Shown here one piece after another: positions 7,713-16,527 of a stretch of DNA of 47,922 nucleotides (positions within the stretch are counted from its first letter, which is position 1; the number at the start of each line of letters is the position of its first letter). A program made the position numbers and the translations under genes. Under the pieces are notes generated by a model. That model was not told the DNA's origin. It searched no databases and was given only the letters and a program-made list of their open reading frames with translations. Origin of the DNA: a virus; the IMG/VR virus record IMGVR_UViG_3300037264_000238, positions 1 to 47,922 of that record, one strand, 5' to 3'.

Positions 7713-8571
7713 TACGGACGGCGGAATCAGCTTTAAGGAAGCTATCCAAGAGGCGCTTGCAGAGGAAGACTCGGCAGAGTCAGACCTGACCCCGACTGCC
7801 ATTGAGGTCGTAAGCGAATCAGATGCTACCATAGTAGATCAACCAATAGTCGAGAGCAACGAAGAGGTCGGCCTGTTTGAAGACATTTTCGTTGAGAAGG
7901 AGCACGAGGAACAACCCGACACGGATTCCTTGAGGTTCGAGGTCGATGGTGCCCTAGTGACACTAGCCGAACTCAAAAGTGGATATATGAGGCAGGCTGA
8001 TTATACCCGCAAGACGCAAGAACTTTCTAGTCTCCGAGACGAGAACGAGAAGGCTCTAGTGTTGTGGCGCGCATTGCAGGAGAGGCCGCAGGAAACTGTG
8101 CGGACGCTCATGTCGAGAGTAGGCTCGGGTCAACCCGTGACTGAGGTTATTCCTCAGGCACAACCTGATCTTGACCAACTCATCGAACAGAAGCTCGCAG
8201 AGAAACTGCAGGCCGATCCAAGAATTCAAGCCTTTGAAGCAGAGCAAGCTTGGAACGTTGTGAACACTGTGTTCTCTCAAATCGAGGGACAGTACGGTGT
8301 GAAACTCGCTCAAAGCGATAAGGAAGCTGTATTGCTAAAAGCTCAGGAACTCAACTCTGAGGACCTTGAGTATGCTTTTTACAAGCTTTGGGAGCAGAAG
8401 AAGAGTCTCGACGCTGAACGTGAGAACGCTGCTGCTAACTCTACTGCTGGGGGTAGGAATTCTGATTCGAGCGATAATGTGCCAGAACCGAAAGTGTTCG
8501 CGACGTTTAGGTCGGCGATGGAAGATAGCTTGCGTGAAGATCAGGTTCGGGAAACCGAATTCCTGTTCTAA
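7702..8571 (+). CDS. Capsid assembly scaffolding protein
   Basis: A 289-residue, very acidic, Glu/Gln-rich, predicted helical protein between portal and major capsid, where podovirus scaffolds lie. It carries the typical FEVDGALVTLAELKSGYMRQ-type segment near 82-101, followed by coiled-coil-like sequence. Scaffolds template procapsid assembly and then leave. ATG with AAAGGA upstream. Confidence 0.85.
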   Translation: MPINTDGGISFKEAIQEALAEEDSAESDLTPTAIEVVSESDATIVDQPIVESNEEVGLFEDIFVEKEHEEQPDTDSLRFEVDGALVTLAELKSGYMRQADYTRKTQELSSLRDENEKALVLWRALQERPQETVRTLMSRVGSGQPVTEVIPQAQPDLDQLIEQKLAEKLQADPRIQAFEAEQAWNVVNTVFSQIEGQYGVKLAQSDKEAVLLKAQELNSEDLEYAFYKLWEQKKSLDAERENAAANSTAGGRNSDSSDNVPEPKVFATFRSAMEDSLREDQVRETEFLF

Positions 8572-8597
8572 TAACTATCTGAAAGGAACGATAACAT

Positions 8598-9542
8598 ATG
8601 GCTGGTAATGCAAACTTCAACAGGCTTACTTCTACTACAATGCAGAAGTATCTGTCCACGTTTGAGGACGTGATTTTCACGTCCAAGCCTTGGCTGTTTG
8701 TTGTCACGAACTTCGGTAACGTTGAAACTCTCGACGGAGGTACTCAGATTAACCAGCCGCTAATGTATGCGGAACTTGGCAACCAGGGTTCCTATTCTGG
8801 TGCGGACACTTTCCTCACGGAAGACGACGAGGGTATCACTACCGCAGTTTATAACTGGAAGAACTACTATGCTGCTATCAAGCTGAACAACGATGAGTTG
8901 GCTCAGAACAGTGGCGTTAACGCAGTTCTTCGTATCGTGGAAAACGAAGTTAAGAGGGCCGAGCTTTCAATCTCGGAATCTCTTGACGCACTGTTTTTCC
9001 TCGACGGTACTGGCAACAGCAACAAGGACTTCTCTGGTCTGGCTGCGATAGTCTCTGCGACTTCAACATATGGCGGAATTGTTCCTGCTACCAACACTTG
9101 GTGGCAGTCAACGATAGATTCCAACGCCTATGACTTGTCGTCAGAAGGCTTCTCGCAACTGCGCACCATGTACCTGACAATTTCGGAAGGTAATGACTTC
9201 CCGACTAACATCATGACCACACAACTTTTGTATGCGTCACTTGATGCTCTGTTCGAACAGCGTCAGCGTTTCATGGACCCGCAGATCGCCAACCAGGGCT
9301 TCGTTACCATCTCGTTCGAGAACGCTCCCATCATGTTTGACCGTAACTGCCCTACTGGGTTTATTTACGTTCTCAACATGAAGTACATCACACTGTACAA
9401 ATTGGGTTCTGACTGGTTCAAGATGAGTGACTGGCTTGAGCCGATCAACCAGGACGTGCGCGTCAAGAAGATTATTCTTCGAGGCGAGCTTGCTTGCTCT
9501 AACCGCAAGCGTCAAGGCTTGATCACCACGGCATCGGCGTAA
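8598..9542 (+). CDS. Major capsid protein
   Basis: A 314-residue protein immediately after the scaffold gene and before a strong hairpin, the expected slot for the major head protein. The sequence has the look of a HK97-fold capsid protein: an N-terminal arm, a long charged helix (VENEVKRAELSISESLDALF) and a beta-rich C-terminal domain with FENAPIMFDRNCPTGFIYVLN. AAAGGA site upstream of ATG. Position and length are decisive; no catalytic motif is expected. Confidence 0.85.
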   Translation: MAGNANFNRLTSTTMQKYLSTFEDVIFTSKPWLFVVTNFGNVETLDGGTQINQPLMYAELGNQGSYSGADTFLTEDDEGITTAVYNWKNYYAAIKLNNDELAQNSGVNAVLRIVENEVKRAELSISESLDALFFLDGTGNSNKDFSGLAAIVSATSTYGGIVPATNTWWQSTIDSNAYDLSSEGFSQLRTMYLTISEGNDFPTNIMTTQLLYASLDALFEQRQRFMDPQIANQGFVTISFENAPIMFDRNCPTGFIYVLNMKYITLYKLGSDWFKMSDWLEPINQDVRVKKIILRGELACSNRKRQGLITTASA

Positions 9543-9562
9543 TAGCTGAACATTCCAGTGTG

Positions 9563-9581
9563 GGGGGGTGAAAGCCCCCCT
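9563..9581 (+). terminator. G/C hairpin after capsid gene
   Basis: A run of seven G (9563-9569), a short TGAAAG turn and six C (9576-9581), ending in TT, just after the capsid stop. It may be a partial transcription terminator or RNA-stability hairpin that sets high capsid mRNA levels, as in T7. It has no long T-tract. Confidence 0.55.
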
Positions 9582-9597
9582 TCACGGAAGAGGAAAC

Positions 9598-9918
9598 ATG
9601 AAAGATAGAAACGCGTTTAGCGACAATCAAATAAGGAAAGCGGACCCTGCTGAGGCGCTGCACCAGCGCAACCATGTGGGTATTCCTGCTGGAAGCTTCC
9701 CAGGACTAGTAGAGGCTCCCGTTCCGATCAAGGGCCTGCCTGCTGGCGAGGCCCGCGGGCTTATAGAAGCCCCGATATTTTTTAGCAAACCTAAGCCGAA
9801 AGTGAAGGTTTGTGCTGGTATTAATAAGAAAGGTTTCCCGTGCGGAGCGCACCCCGTTAAGGGCGCGGGCTACTGTGTGGGACATTTGAAGAGTGAACAA
9901 GGAAGAAATCAGGAATAA
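9598..9918 (+). CDS. Small protein with C-terminal C/H zinc-finger-like motif
   Basis: A 106-residue protein starting at ATG 9598 with GAAGAGGAAA upstream. A longer frame from GTG 9568 runs through the hairpin and is unlikely. The N-terminal two thirds repeat a (G-x-x-x-G-L-I/V-E-A-P) phrase. The C-terminus (about 75-100) has the spacing C-x7-C-x10-C-x3-H (GFPCGAHPVKGAGYCVGH) typical of DUF5763-like fingers. It overlaps the next gene by 26 bases. Role unknown. Confidence 0.7.
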   Translation: MKDRNAFSDNQIRKADPAEALHQRNHVGIPAGSFPGLVEAPVPIKGLPAGEARGLIEAPIFFSKPKPKVKVCAGINKKGFPCGAHPVKGAGYCVGHLKSEQGRNQE

Positions 9919-10570
9919 CGTCAGGATTCAAACCCTCATTGAGGATACGAATATTACTGACGCTCAAATAGACGGCCTGATCGTTTTGGCCATGACCGAA
10001 ATTGAGGTAGCATTCCCGTGGCCGTTCCTCGAAACTTATGTTGATATCAGTTTGGAGGAAGGCTACGGAGCAATAGCCATGCCTTCCGACTACTCGTATG
10101 GTGCCATTATTATTGACGACGACAATGATGGTAGGCTAGAATATCTTGCTCCCACCACCTTTTTCGCCCTGTTCGGCAACGACACGGGTAACACGGGTAC
10201 TAACCCGCTTTGTTTCACGATATGGAAGAACGAGATTCTCCTACACCCTGTGCCTTCCGCTGATGATGGTTCCAGGCTGACACTATACTATTATCGTAAC
10301 ATTATTGAATTGGAAACGGATGGGGAATCCCCCGAATATCATACTGCTTTTCATTGGGGTTTGGTCGAATACTGTAAGTGGAAATTGTATGAGCGTGAAG
10401 AGTACTATGATCAGTCTGAACGGTCGCGCATCATTTACGCTTCGTACCTGCAGGATATGGTTACGTACTATCAGGATCGTATCAAGCGGGCGCCGTGGAC
10501 TGCGGGCGACGGCTATGGTAGACTCTTCTACGGAAGCAGAGACAACACTCCGTGGATCATGGAGATATAA
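9893..10570 (+). CDS. Tail tubular protein A (adaptor, T7 gp11-like)
   Basis: A 225-residue protein. The N-terminus (RIQTLIEDTNITDAQIDGLIVLAMTEIEVAFPW) is typical of head-tail adaptor or tail tubular A proteins that plug the portal ring. The middle is beta-rich (LTLYYYRNI) and is followed by helices. Its product would join portal to nozzle. GTG start inside the previous gene. It is directly followed by the B protein, as in other podoviruses. Confidence 0.85.
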   Translation: MNKEEIRNNVRIQTLIEDTNITDAQIDGLIVLAMTEIEVAFPWPFLETYVDISLEEGYGAIAMPSDYSYGAIIIDDDNDGRLEYLAPTTFFALFGNDTGNTGTNPLCFTIWKNEILLHPVPSADDGSRLTLYYYRNIIELETDGESPEYHTAFHWGLVEYCKWKLYEREEYYDQSERSRIIYASYLQDMVTYYQDRIKRAPWTAGDGYGRLFYGSRDNTPWIMEI

Positions 10571-12397
10571 ATGCCGTCTACACGGGACCTTGCAGGTATC
10601 GTCCCTGGGAGCCTTCTCCGCCGCACATCCATTGAGCAGGTAGTTCTTGACGATTTTAGTGGGGGATGGCGCCCCGACAAGCCGTATTCTAAACTTGCTC
10701 CCAATGAGCTAAGCGATGTCCTCGACTTGGAGTATAGCGTAAACGGTGGAGTACGTAAGCGTGGCGGCATGCAAGCTTTTACTACCGCTATCGCCGACCA
10801 GGATAATGCTGAATTCTTTTTCGCTCCCCGCGTGTATACTGTGGACAACCCTGCCGCCGCCGCGCCTCAGCCCATTTTCAGGCAGGTGGCACTATGGTTT
10901 AATAAGAGTGACGGCTCCATTTACTACCAGCAGTTCGGTGAGTTAGCTGCCGAATTCGATTCGGATGGTACTGGCGCCGACTTTATTGATTCGGGTCACT
11001 CTCTCGGCAGCGGTGACACTTCTACAAACTTTTTCCGCACATGGTCGCAGAACGTGATTACCTGGAATGATGATATTTACATGACAGGTTTGCATTATAA
11101 TGGTTTTTCTGGTGGGTCTGGCGCTGGTGTTGGTGGCGCGTGGCAAACCCAGTCGGGGGCTATTGGGTCGCCTTCTTTGCCGATCCGCTATGACGCTCAG
11201 GACATTTCTTTTACCCGTCCTCTCGTACACGATTTGGACGGGGACACTACAGGCTTCCCTCGTGCTAGAACGTGTGTCGCCTATCATGATCGTATTTTCG
11301 CTGCGAACGTGCATAAGACGGGTTCGTACCGTTATCCTTCCCGCCTCTATTGGTCTAATGCTGGTACTGCCGAGACCTGGGGAACCAACTCTTGGATTGG
11401 TATTAACACGGATGACGGCCAGGAGATCACTGCTATTGTTCCGTTCGGCGAACAAATGCTTATTTTTAAAAACAATTCCACATATACTCTGGTCGGCACC
11501 GACGAGGACACTTTCGCCCTGTATCCTATCGACGTGCGTATAGGCACTGAGGGAACGTATGCGGCTACGGCAGCAGGAGGCGTCGCCTACTTTTTTGACA
11601 CGAACACATGTACGATTTGGTCGTATGATGGGGCAAGGTTTAACGATGTCGGCGAACCTATCTCTGCTTATGTGCGAGCCAACTTGAACTATAACGCTAC
11701 GTTTAAGATCGTTGTGCAGGTCTTCGGGCATTACCTGTGGTTTTCCTATCCGAAGACTGACGGTAGCCCCACACAGACAGATGAGAACACTGAGACTCTC
11801 GTGTTCGACATGCAGCGGAACGCGTGGACGAGATGGACTTTCGGGATCGTCCCGTCGATCTGCGCAAGATATTCTGACTATATTGCTACAGGCGGCGCAG
11901 GCGCCGTGACCCCTGGCAACTCTAATCCGTATTTCGTAGTAGACGATGCGTCGAACGACAGCTATGTGGCGATAGGGTATATGGGTTCTACGAACACTGA
12001 TGCTGCCACGGTTTGGACTGATTTCGGAGCCAACTATTCTTTCGAATTCAGAACCGCCTGGTTCAGTCCCGACAACGGAAACAATCGTAACCGCATACGC
12101 CGTTTCGGTTCGCTGGCAGCCGAAAACTCTAACGACTTGACAGTTGCTCTCTACCGAGATTTTATAAACACTGCTTGGCAGACATTCGTTTTCGATCCTC
12201 TCGCTGAGACTGAAAACATTTTAGAATATCATTTACAACAGTCGATTGTGGACGTGAACGGCATGTTTAACTGGTTGGCATGTAAGGTGACCGCCTCGCA
12301 TGCTGATGAGGCCCAGGTCAATGCGCTCATGTATTCGTGGTCGCGCCGTGGTGGGCAACGTGGCGACATGGGAGGGACTGGTTACGATGCCGTCTAG
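10571..12397 (+). CDS. Tail tubular protein B (nozzle, T7 gp12-like)
   Basis: A 608-residue beta-propeller-type nozzle protein. The VVLDDFSGGWRPDKPYSKLAPNELSDVLDLEYSVNGGVRKRGG beginning is characteristic of this family, as is the segment around PFGEQMLIFKNNSTYTLVG (residues about 290-308). It forms the distal tail tube. ATG follows the A gene stop directly. Confidence 0.88.
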   Translation: MPSTRDLAGIVPGSLLRRTSIEQVVLDDFSGGWRPDKPYSKLAPNELSDVLDLEYSVNGGVRKRGGMQAFTTAIADQDNAEFFFAPRVYTVDNPAAAAPQPIFRQVALWFNKSDGSIYYQQFGELAAEFDSDGTGADFIDSGHSLGSGDTSTNFFRTWSQNVITWNDDIYMTGLHYNGFSGGSGAGVGGAWQTQSGAIGSPSLPIRYDAQDISFTRPLVHDLDGDTTGFPRARTCVAYHDRIFAANVHKTGSYRYPSRLYWSNAGTAETWGTNSWIGINTDDGQEITAIVPFGEQMLIFKNNSTYTLVGTDEDTFALYPIDVRIGTEGTYAATAAGGVAYFFDTNTCTIWSYDGARFNDVGEPISAYVRANLNYNATFKIVVQVFGHYLWFSYPKTDGSPTQTDENTETLVFDMQRNAWTRWTFGIVPSICARYSDYIATGGAGAVTPGNSNPYFVVDDASNDSYVAIGYMGSTNTDAATVWTDFGANYSFEFRTAWFSPDNGNNRNRIRRFGSLAAENSNDLTVALYRDFINTAWQTFVFDPLAETENILEYHLQQSIVDVNGMFNWLACKVTASHADEAQVNALMYSWSRRGGQRGDMGGTGYDAV

Positions 12398-14210
12398 GTT
12401 TGACAGGGGCTTCAGGTTCCCACTCCAAAAGTACGATGATTCTCGGGCACTATTTTCTAACTTTAAATATATTCAGGAGTATCTGAACTACATTCGTAAA
12501 AAGGATATTCATTCAGATCAGCTTGTTGTTGCTGCTGTGGATACTGCCAACCCTCACATGGCCCACATTCAATGTGATGGTACTGCCGACGATGCCGCGA
12601 TTACCGCAGCTATTGCTGCTTTGGATGCTAACGATGTTTCTATCGTTTTGTTGGACGGGAACTACTCTTTCACTGATGCGGTGGATGGTGGTTCTAAAAA
12701 CATTGCGGTTAGAGGTACCGCATGGCCCCACATTACTGTTGTTGACGACGGTTTTACCAGCACGGGCGACTCTTCTTATGAGGGGTTAGAGTTCTCGGGC
12801 GGTGCTTCTGGTGGTGTTATCATAGCGAACCGTTCTGAGGCGGGATTGTTTATAGTGTCTGGATGCAAGTTTGACGGGATTACCGCTAAGGCTTGTGTTA
12901 GTCCTAATGACGGCTCGTCAGCCGATGCTGAAAACTTTTTCGCAGTATATGGTAATGTGTTCGCAGACGTTACTGTTGCTGGCGGCGGCGGCGCGTCGCC
13001 TAGAGGCGTTATCTGGATGGACGCTGCCTCTTCGCAAACTTTTAACGGTTCCGTATTCGGTAATAGGTTCGAGGACTGTGCTGGCGGGGACCTGTTCCAA
13101 AGCAACAGCAGCAAACGTGTCATGATATATGGCAACGTGATCCAGTCTTGTACCGTGGACACGAACGAGGCCACGTATTTCCACAACTGGATTGATGGTG
13201 TGTTTACGGCAGGAGAACATTCTCTTGCTCTTGGTGATTTGAGCGATGTCGGCGTGGGCACGCCCACTAGTGGTAATATTATTTTGGCCGACGGCGACTC
13301 TTGGGAGTCTACCCCTGGTACGGAGTACGTGGCTGATATTGTTGGCGGCATGGTGACGGGTAACACCGAGACAGGTATTACTGTCACATATGACGACACT
13401 GACAATACACTCGACTTTGCGGTCACAACACTAGCTTTGGGTGACCTGACCGACGTGGGTGTGGGCACCCCTACGGCTGGCAACTTGTTGGAGGCTGATG
13501 GCGATTCTTGGGAGAGCGTGACGCCTGGGAGCATGGATGCTGCCGATTTTGGTTCTGGCGCAGGCACCGACAATTACGTGTTGACGGCTGACGGCATAGG
13601 TGGCGCGGCCTGGGAGGTTTTGCCTGCTGGCGGCGCACACGATCTTGACTCTCACACTGACGTTACGCTCACCACTCCTGCCGACAATAACCTGCTCGCC
13701 TACGACTCGGGCACTACCCAGTGGATTGACCAGACTCTCGCCGAGGCTGGTCACGATACTCACGACCATTCCACGGCATTAGGCACCGCTATTCTTGACG
13801 ATCTTTCTGATGTGACAGAGTGGACTACTTGGTCACCGAGCCTTACCAACCTCACTGTCGGTAACGGCACCACGACTGCGCGATACGCTAAAATAGGAAA
13901 AACCGTCCATTTTATGTGGTGGTTCGCTCTCGGGTCTACTAGCGCTGTCGGCACTAGCCCAACAATCAGCCTGCCCGTTACTCTTAGTTCGGCGTGGCCG
14001 ACGTTCGCCCACATAGGTACAGCGTATATCCAGGCTGCGGGAACACAATATATTGGTTTTGTTGGATTAACGTCTACCACTGTTATGCGACCTTTGAGTG
14101 TGGCTACTGCTGGTGCTTCGGGTACTATTGCCACCCTGTCGGCTACTGCTCCTGGTACTTTTACTACTAGCGACGACATTATTTTGGTTGGAACCTATGA
14201 GGCTGCGTAA
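12387..14210 (+). CDS. Tail fibre / tailspike protein
   Basis: A 607-residue protein beginning at ATG 12387 (GGAGGG upstream, 11-base overlap with the nozzle gene). The N-terminal about 60 residues would anchor to the tail. Residues about 60-300 read as a right-handed beta-helix with a pectate-lyase-like opening (GTADDAAITAAIAALDANDV). Two copies of LALGDL(S/T)DVGVGTPT follow, then DLSDV-type fibre repeats and a C-terminal receptor-binding-like domain. It likely recognises host surface glycan. No catalytic residues can be assigned. Confidence 0.8.
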   Translation: MPSRFDRGFRFPLQKYDDSRALFSNFKYIQEYLNYIRKKDIHSDQLVVAAVDTANPHMAHIQCDGTADDAAITAAIAALDANDVSIVLLDGNYSFTDAVDGGSKNIAVRGTAWPHITVVDDGFTSTGDSSYEGLEFSGGASGGVIIANRSEAGLFIVSGCKFDGITAKACVSPNDGSSADAENFFAVYGNVFADVTVAGGGGASPRGVIWMDAASSQTFNGSVFGNRFEDCAGGDLFQSNSSKRVMIYGNVIQSCTVDTNEATYFHNWIDGVFTAGEHSLALGDLSDVGVGTPTSGNIILADGDSWESTPGTEYVADIVGGMVTGNTETGITVTYDDTDNTLDFAVTTLALGDLTDVGVGTPTAGNLLEADGDSWESVTPGSMDAADFGSGAGTDNYVLTADGIGGAAWEVLPAGGAHDLDSHTDVTLTTPADNNLLAYDSGTTQWIDQTLAEAGHDTHDHSTALGTAILDDLSDVTEWTTWSPSLTNLTVGNGTTTARYAKIGKTVHFMWWFALGSTSAVGTSPTISLPVTLSSAWPTFAHIGTAYIQAAGTQYIGFVGLTSTTVMRPLSVATAGASGTIATLSATAPGTFTTSDDIILVGTYEAA

Positions 14211-14231
14211 TACGTTATGGGACATATAGTG
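14208..14231 (+). promoter_or_regulatory. Phage promoter-like motif (P5)
   Basis: TAATAC (14208-14213, overlapping the fibre stop codon), 9-base spacer, CATATAGTG (14223-14231), then AAGAGAG and the ATG at 14245. It precedes the internal virion protein genes. Confidence 0.55.
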
Positions 14232-14244
14232 AAGAGAGTTTTTA

Positions 14245-14874
14245 ATGCCAAGTTTTGATGAACAAAATCCTAACGCCTACAACAAGCCTCGACCCAGGCC
14301 AGGAATCACTACTCCCACTGCACCAGGGAACCTCTATGCTCCCCCAAGCCCTGGAATAGGAGACATGATTAACGGCTTGGTAAGCGGGCTAATGCCCTCT
14401 GGCGGAGGTTTAGGCGCAGCCGACAAATCGGCTGCTCTAGCTGACATTGCTTTGGAACGCAGAAAAGTCAAATTTCAGCAGACAACAGGGTTGCGCGATA
14501 TAGGTCAGGAACGGCAAATGGGTTTGAAGGCTGCTATCAACAACGCCTTGCAGCGGGGTGTCTACGATTCTGGTATTCGTACTGGCAATCAACAGCTTGT
14601 TAACCGTGAAAGCAACGAGGCTGTCGCCGATTTGAAACAGCAGATTTCGTTTGCTCTCGAAGCACTAAAAAACCGTGAGAAGGCAGTTAAGGCTGGCGGT
14701 TCTGGTGGAGGCGGCGGCGGAGGCATAGGCTTCGGTTCGGCGCTTGAAATCATTTCTCGTATCATGGGTATGGGCGGCAGTTATGGCTGGAACTTCCCGT
14801 CGCCGTGGGCGAACCCTGAATCTCGTGGTGCGCCTGGTTATGGTGGCAGCTTCGGCAAGAAGGAACCGTTCTAA
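14245..14874 (+). CDS. Internal virion protein (small; T7 gp14-like position)
   Basis: A 209-residue protein: Pro-rich N-terminus, a central helical segment (ALERRKVKFQQTTGLRDIGQERQMGL to FALEALKNREKAV), a poly-Gly run, then a short hydrophobic stretch (FGSALEIISRIMGMGG). Its size and place, ahead of two larger internal proteins, match the smallest ejection protein of podoviruses, which forms a pore in the outer envelope. Assignment by synteny. Confidence 0.6.
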   Translation: MPSFDEQNPNAYNKPRPRPGITTPTAPGNLYAPPSPGIGDMINGLVSGLMPSGGGLGAADKSAALADIALERRKVKFQQTTGLRDIGQERQMGLKAAINNALQRGVYDSGIRTGNQQLVNRESNEAVADLKQQISFALEALKNREKAVKAGGSGGGGGGGIGFGSALEIISRIMGMGGSYGWNFPSPWANPESRGAPGYGGSFGKKEPF

Positions 14875-14927
14875 TGCGAATGAAACAAGTTTCATCGCAG
14901 CGTCGAACCCGTAGGAGTTCTCGCTAA
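14874..14927 (+). CDS. Possible 17-residue basic peptide
   Basis: A tiny ORF exactly bridging two genes with TAATG overlaps at both ends. The product (MRMKQVSSQRRTRRSSR) is extremely basic. It may be a real peptide or only a device for translational coupling. No ribosome site of its own is needed if ribosomes re-initiate. Confidence 0.4.
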   Translation: MRMKQVSSQRRTRRSSR

Positions 14928-16525
14928 TGGCTACTGGTGGGCCTCGCCTTCAGCCTCCTGTTTTTCGTTCTTCACCGTCGCCGACCATCACGCCACGGGA
15001 CAGAACAAGGCAGAGGGATGTCGGGTTTATAGGTGAGATAGGTAATATTTTAGGTAACTGGCTGCATCGTGTAACCTCAGGCCAAGGGTTCGGAGACATT
15101 GGCGCTGCTCTCGGGGCCAGCCCCGAACTGCAGGCGAATATGAACACTATTGCCAATGCACCCAGGAACGCCATCGGCGAAGCTGGCGCACTTTTTGGAG
15201 AGGGCCTTGCGGCCCAAGGTGAAAACCTTGGCAGTGCCAGAGACTTTCTGTTCGGCGCAGGCACGCCTGAGGTTGCTGGTTCAACGTTGGGTGGCCCCGA
15301 CAGGCGCGGGCTAGACGAAGTACAGGTCCTCATCAAACAGTCAGAACAGATCATGCCACAATTTGAAGCTATTCAATCGTTGCAAAGCGCTCCGCTCGAC
15401 GCACAGTCTCAGATCGCTGTGGAACAACTACGCATACAACTAGAACAGCAGGCTGCTGACCTTCAACTACAACTACAGCAGGCCCAAACTAATTTGGACG
15501 TACAAAACCAAATGTTTAACGCCTGGGAGACAGCAGCCTTCGGGGAGGCTGGCCTTCTTCCAGGGGTTTCGCCTGAGGAAGCGGCCAGACTCAACACTGC
15601 TCTTGACGCTGGGGGCGAGAATGCGGGTGTCGGTCCCGAACTGCTAGAAGCCATTGATGCCGTCATGTCTTCCAGTCTCAGCGGTGATGCGAAAATGCAG
15701 CGTATAGATTTCATTTTAGACCAGCAGGGCGTCCAACAGGAGGCCAGGGTGGGTATCAACGATTTCACTCAGAACCTTACCGACATTGAGAAACTGCAGG
15801 AAAGTACTGACGTTGAACTTCTCATCAACCAGGGCATAGAACCTAACTATGTGCAGCCTGCGTTCAACCTTGACCTTAGCAGCGACCCAGCAATGCGGGG
15901 CGCTAACGCTGCGGGTACTTATGTGGACGATTACCTGGCCTCGCAGGGCATTGTGCTTTCCCCCGACCAGGAAGCACTAGTTGGCGACTTCCTGTTGTCT
16001 ACGGGAGGCCAGTTCGACTTCGAGAACCCTGCCACCCAAAACCAGATTACAGCCATATCAACCCAACTAGGAGTGGACCCGACCAGCCTGCAGGATGCAT
16101 TCCAGAACGGTGCGAAAGCCGCTGAAGCACGGGAAGAAGCGTGGAATACTGCTGTTACCAAGTCCCGCCTAGAACCAGGTTCGGAGGGTATGGCTATCGC
16201 AATCTACCAAACCTTTATCGACAAGTTTGGGGATTCGCCTGAGGCCGAAGCTATGGCACAGTCGCTAGCCGAATCCGTACAACTACACGCCCTCATTAAA
16301 GCTAAGAGCGACGGCAAGGCTGGCACTACTCGTGGCGGCAGCCAAATGGGTGTGGGCGGCCTGAGCGAATCCGCGTATACTGCGCTCGGCTATGATGTTA
16401 AAGAAACCAAGGGGAACATGCAGATGGAACTGTCTGCACTCATTGATTATATCATGCAGAATTTCGGGGGGGACCCGAGGCAGGCTCTCGCCTACTACTA
16501 CGGCACTGGTGAATGGGGTAATTAA
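14927..16525 (+). CDS. Internal virion protein with possible transglycosylase-like C-terminus
   Basis: A 532-residue protein. Residues about 140-200 form a Gln-rich coiled coil (QSQIAVEQLRIQLEQQAADL). The last 90 residues (SLAESVQLH, then GGSQMGVGGLSESAYTALGY, then ELSALIDYIMQNFGGDPRQALAYYYGTGEW) resemble the C-terminal half of soluble lytic transglycosylase domains, including the YI..(F/Y)G.P..A pattern. If real it would open peptidoglycan during DNA entry. The catalytic Glu is not certain. Confidence 0.65.
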   Translation: MATGGPRLQPPVFRSSPSPTITPRDRTRQRDVGFIGEIGNILGNWLHRVTSGQGFGDIGAALGASPELQANMNTIANAPRNAIGEAGALFGEGLAAQGENLGSARDFLFGAGTPEVAGSTLGGPDRRGLDEVQVLIKQSEQIMPQFEAIQSLQSAPLDAQSQIAVEQLRIQLEQQAADLQLQLQQAQTNLDVQNQMFNAWETAAFGEAGLLPGVSPEEAARLNTALDAGGENAGVGPELLEAIDAVMSSSLSGDAKMQRIDFILDQQGVQQEARVGINDFTQNLTDIEKLQESTDVELLINQGIEPNYVQPAFNLDLSSDPAMRGANAAGTYVDDYLASQGIVLSPDQEALVGDFLLSTGGQFDFENPATQNQITAISTQLGVDPTSLQDAFQNGAKAAEAREEAWNTAVTKSRLEPGSEGMAIAIYQTFIDKFGDSPEAEAMAQSLAESVQLHALIKAKSDGKAGTTRGGSQMGVGGLSESAYTALGYDVKETKGNMQMELSALIDYIMQNFGGDPRQALAYYYGTGEWGN

Positions 16526-16527
16526 AT

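Noticed and set aside
11100-11731. Long ORFs in other frames of the nozzle gene (both strands)
   Set aside because: Shadows of a clear tail tubular B gene; no ribosome sites or domains.
12776-13573. 265-codon - strand ORF inside the tail fibre gene
   Set aside because: Shadow frame with Pro/Ser/Val-rich translation that mirrors the fibre repeats; no supporting context.
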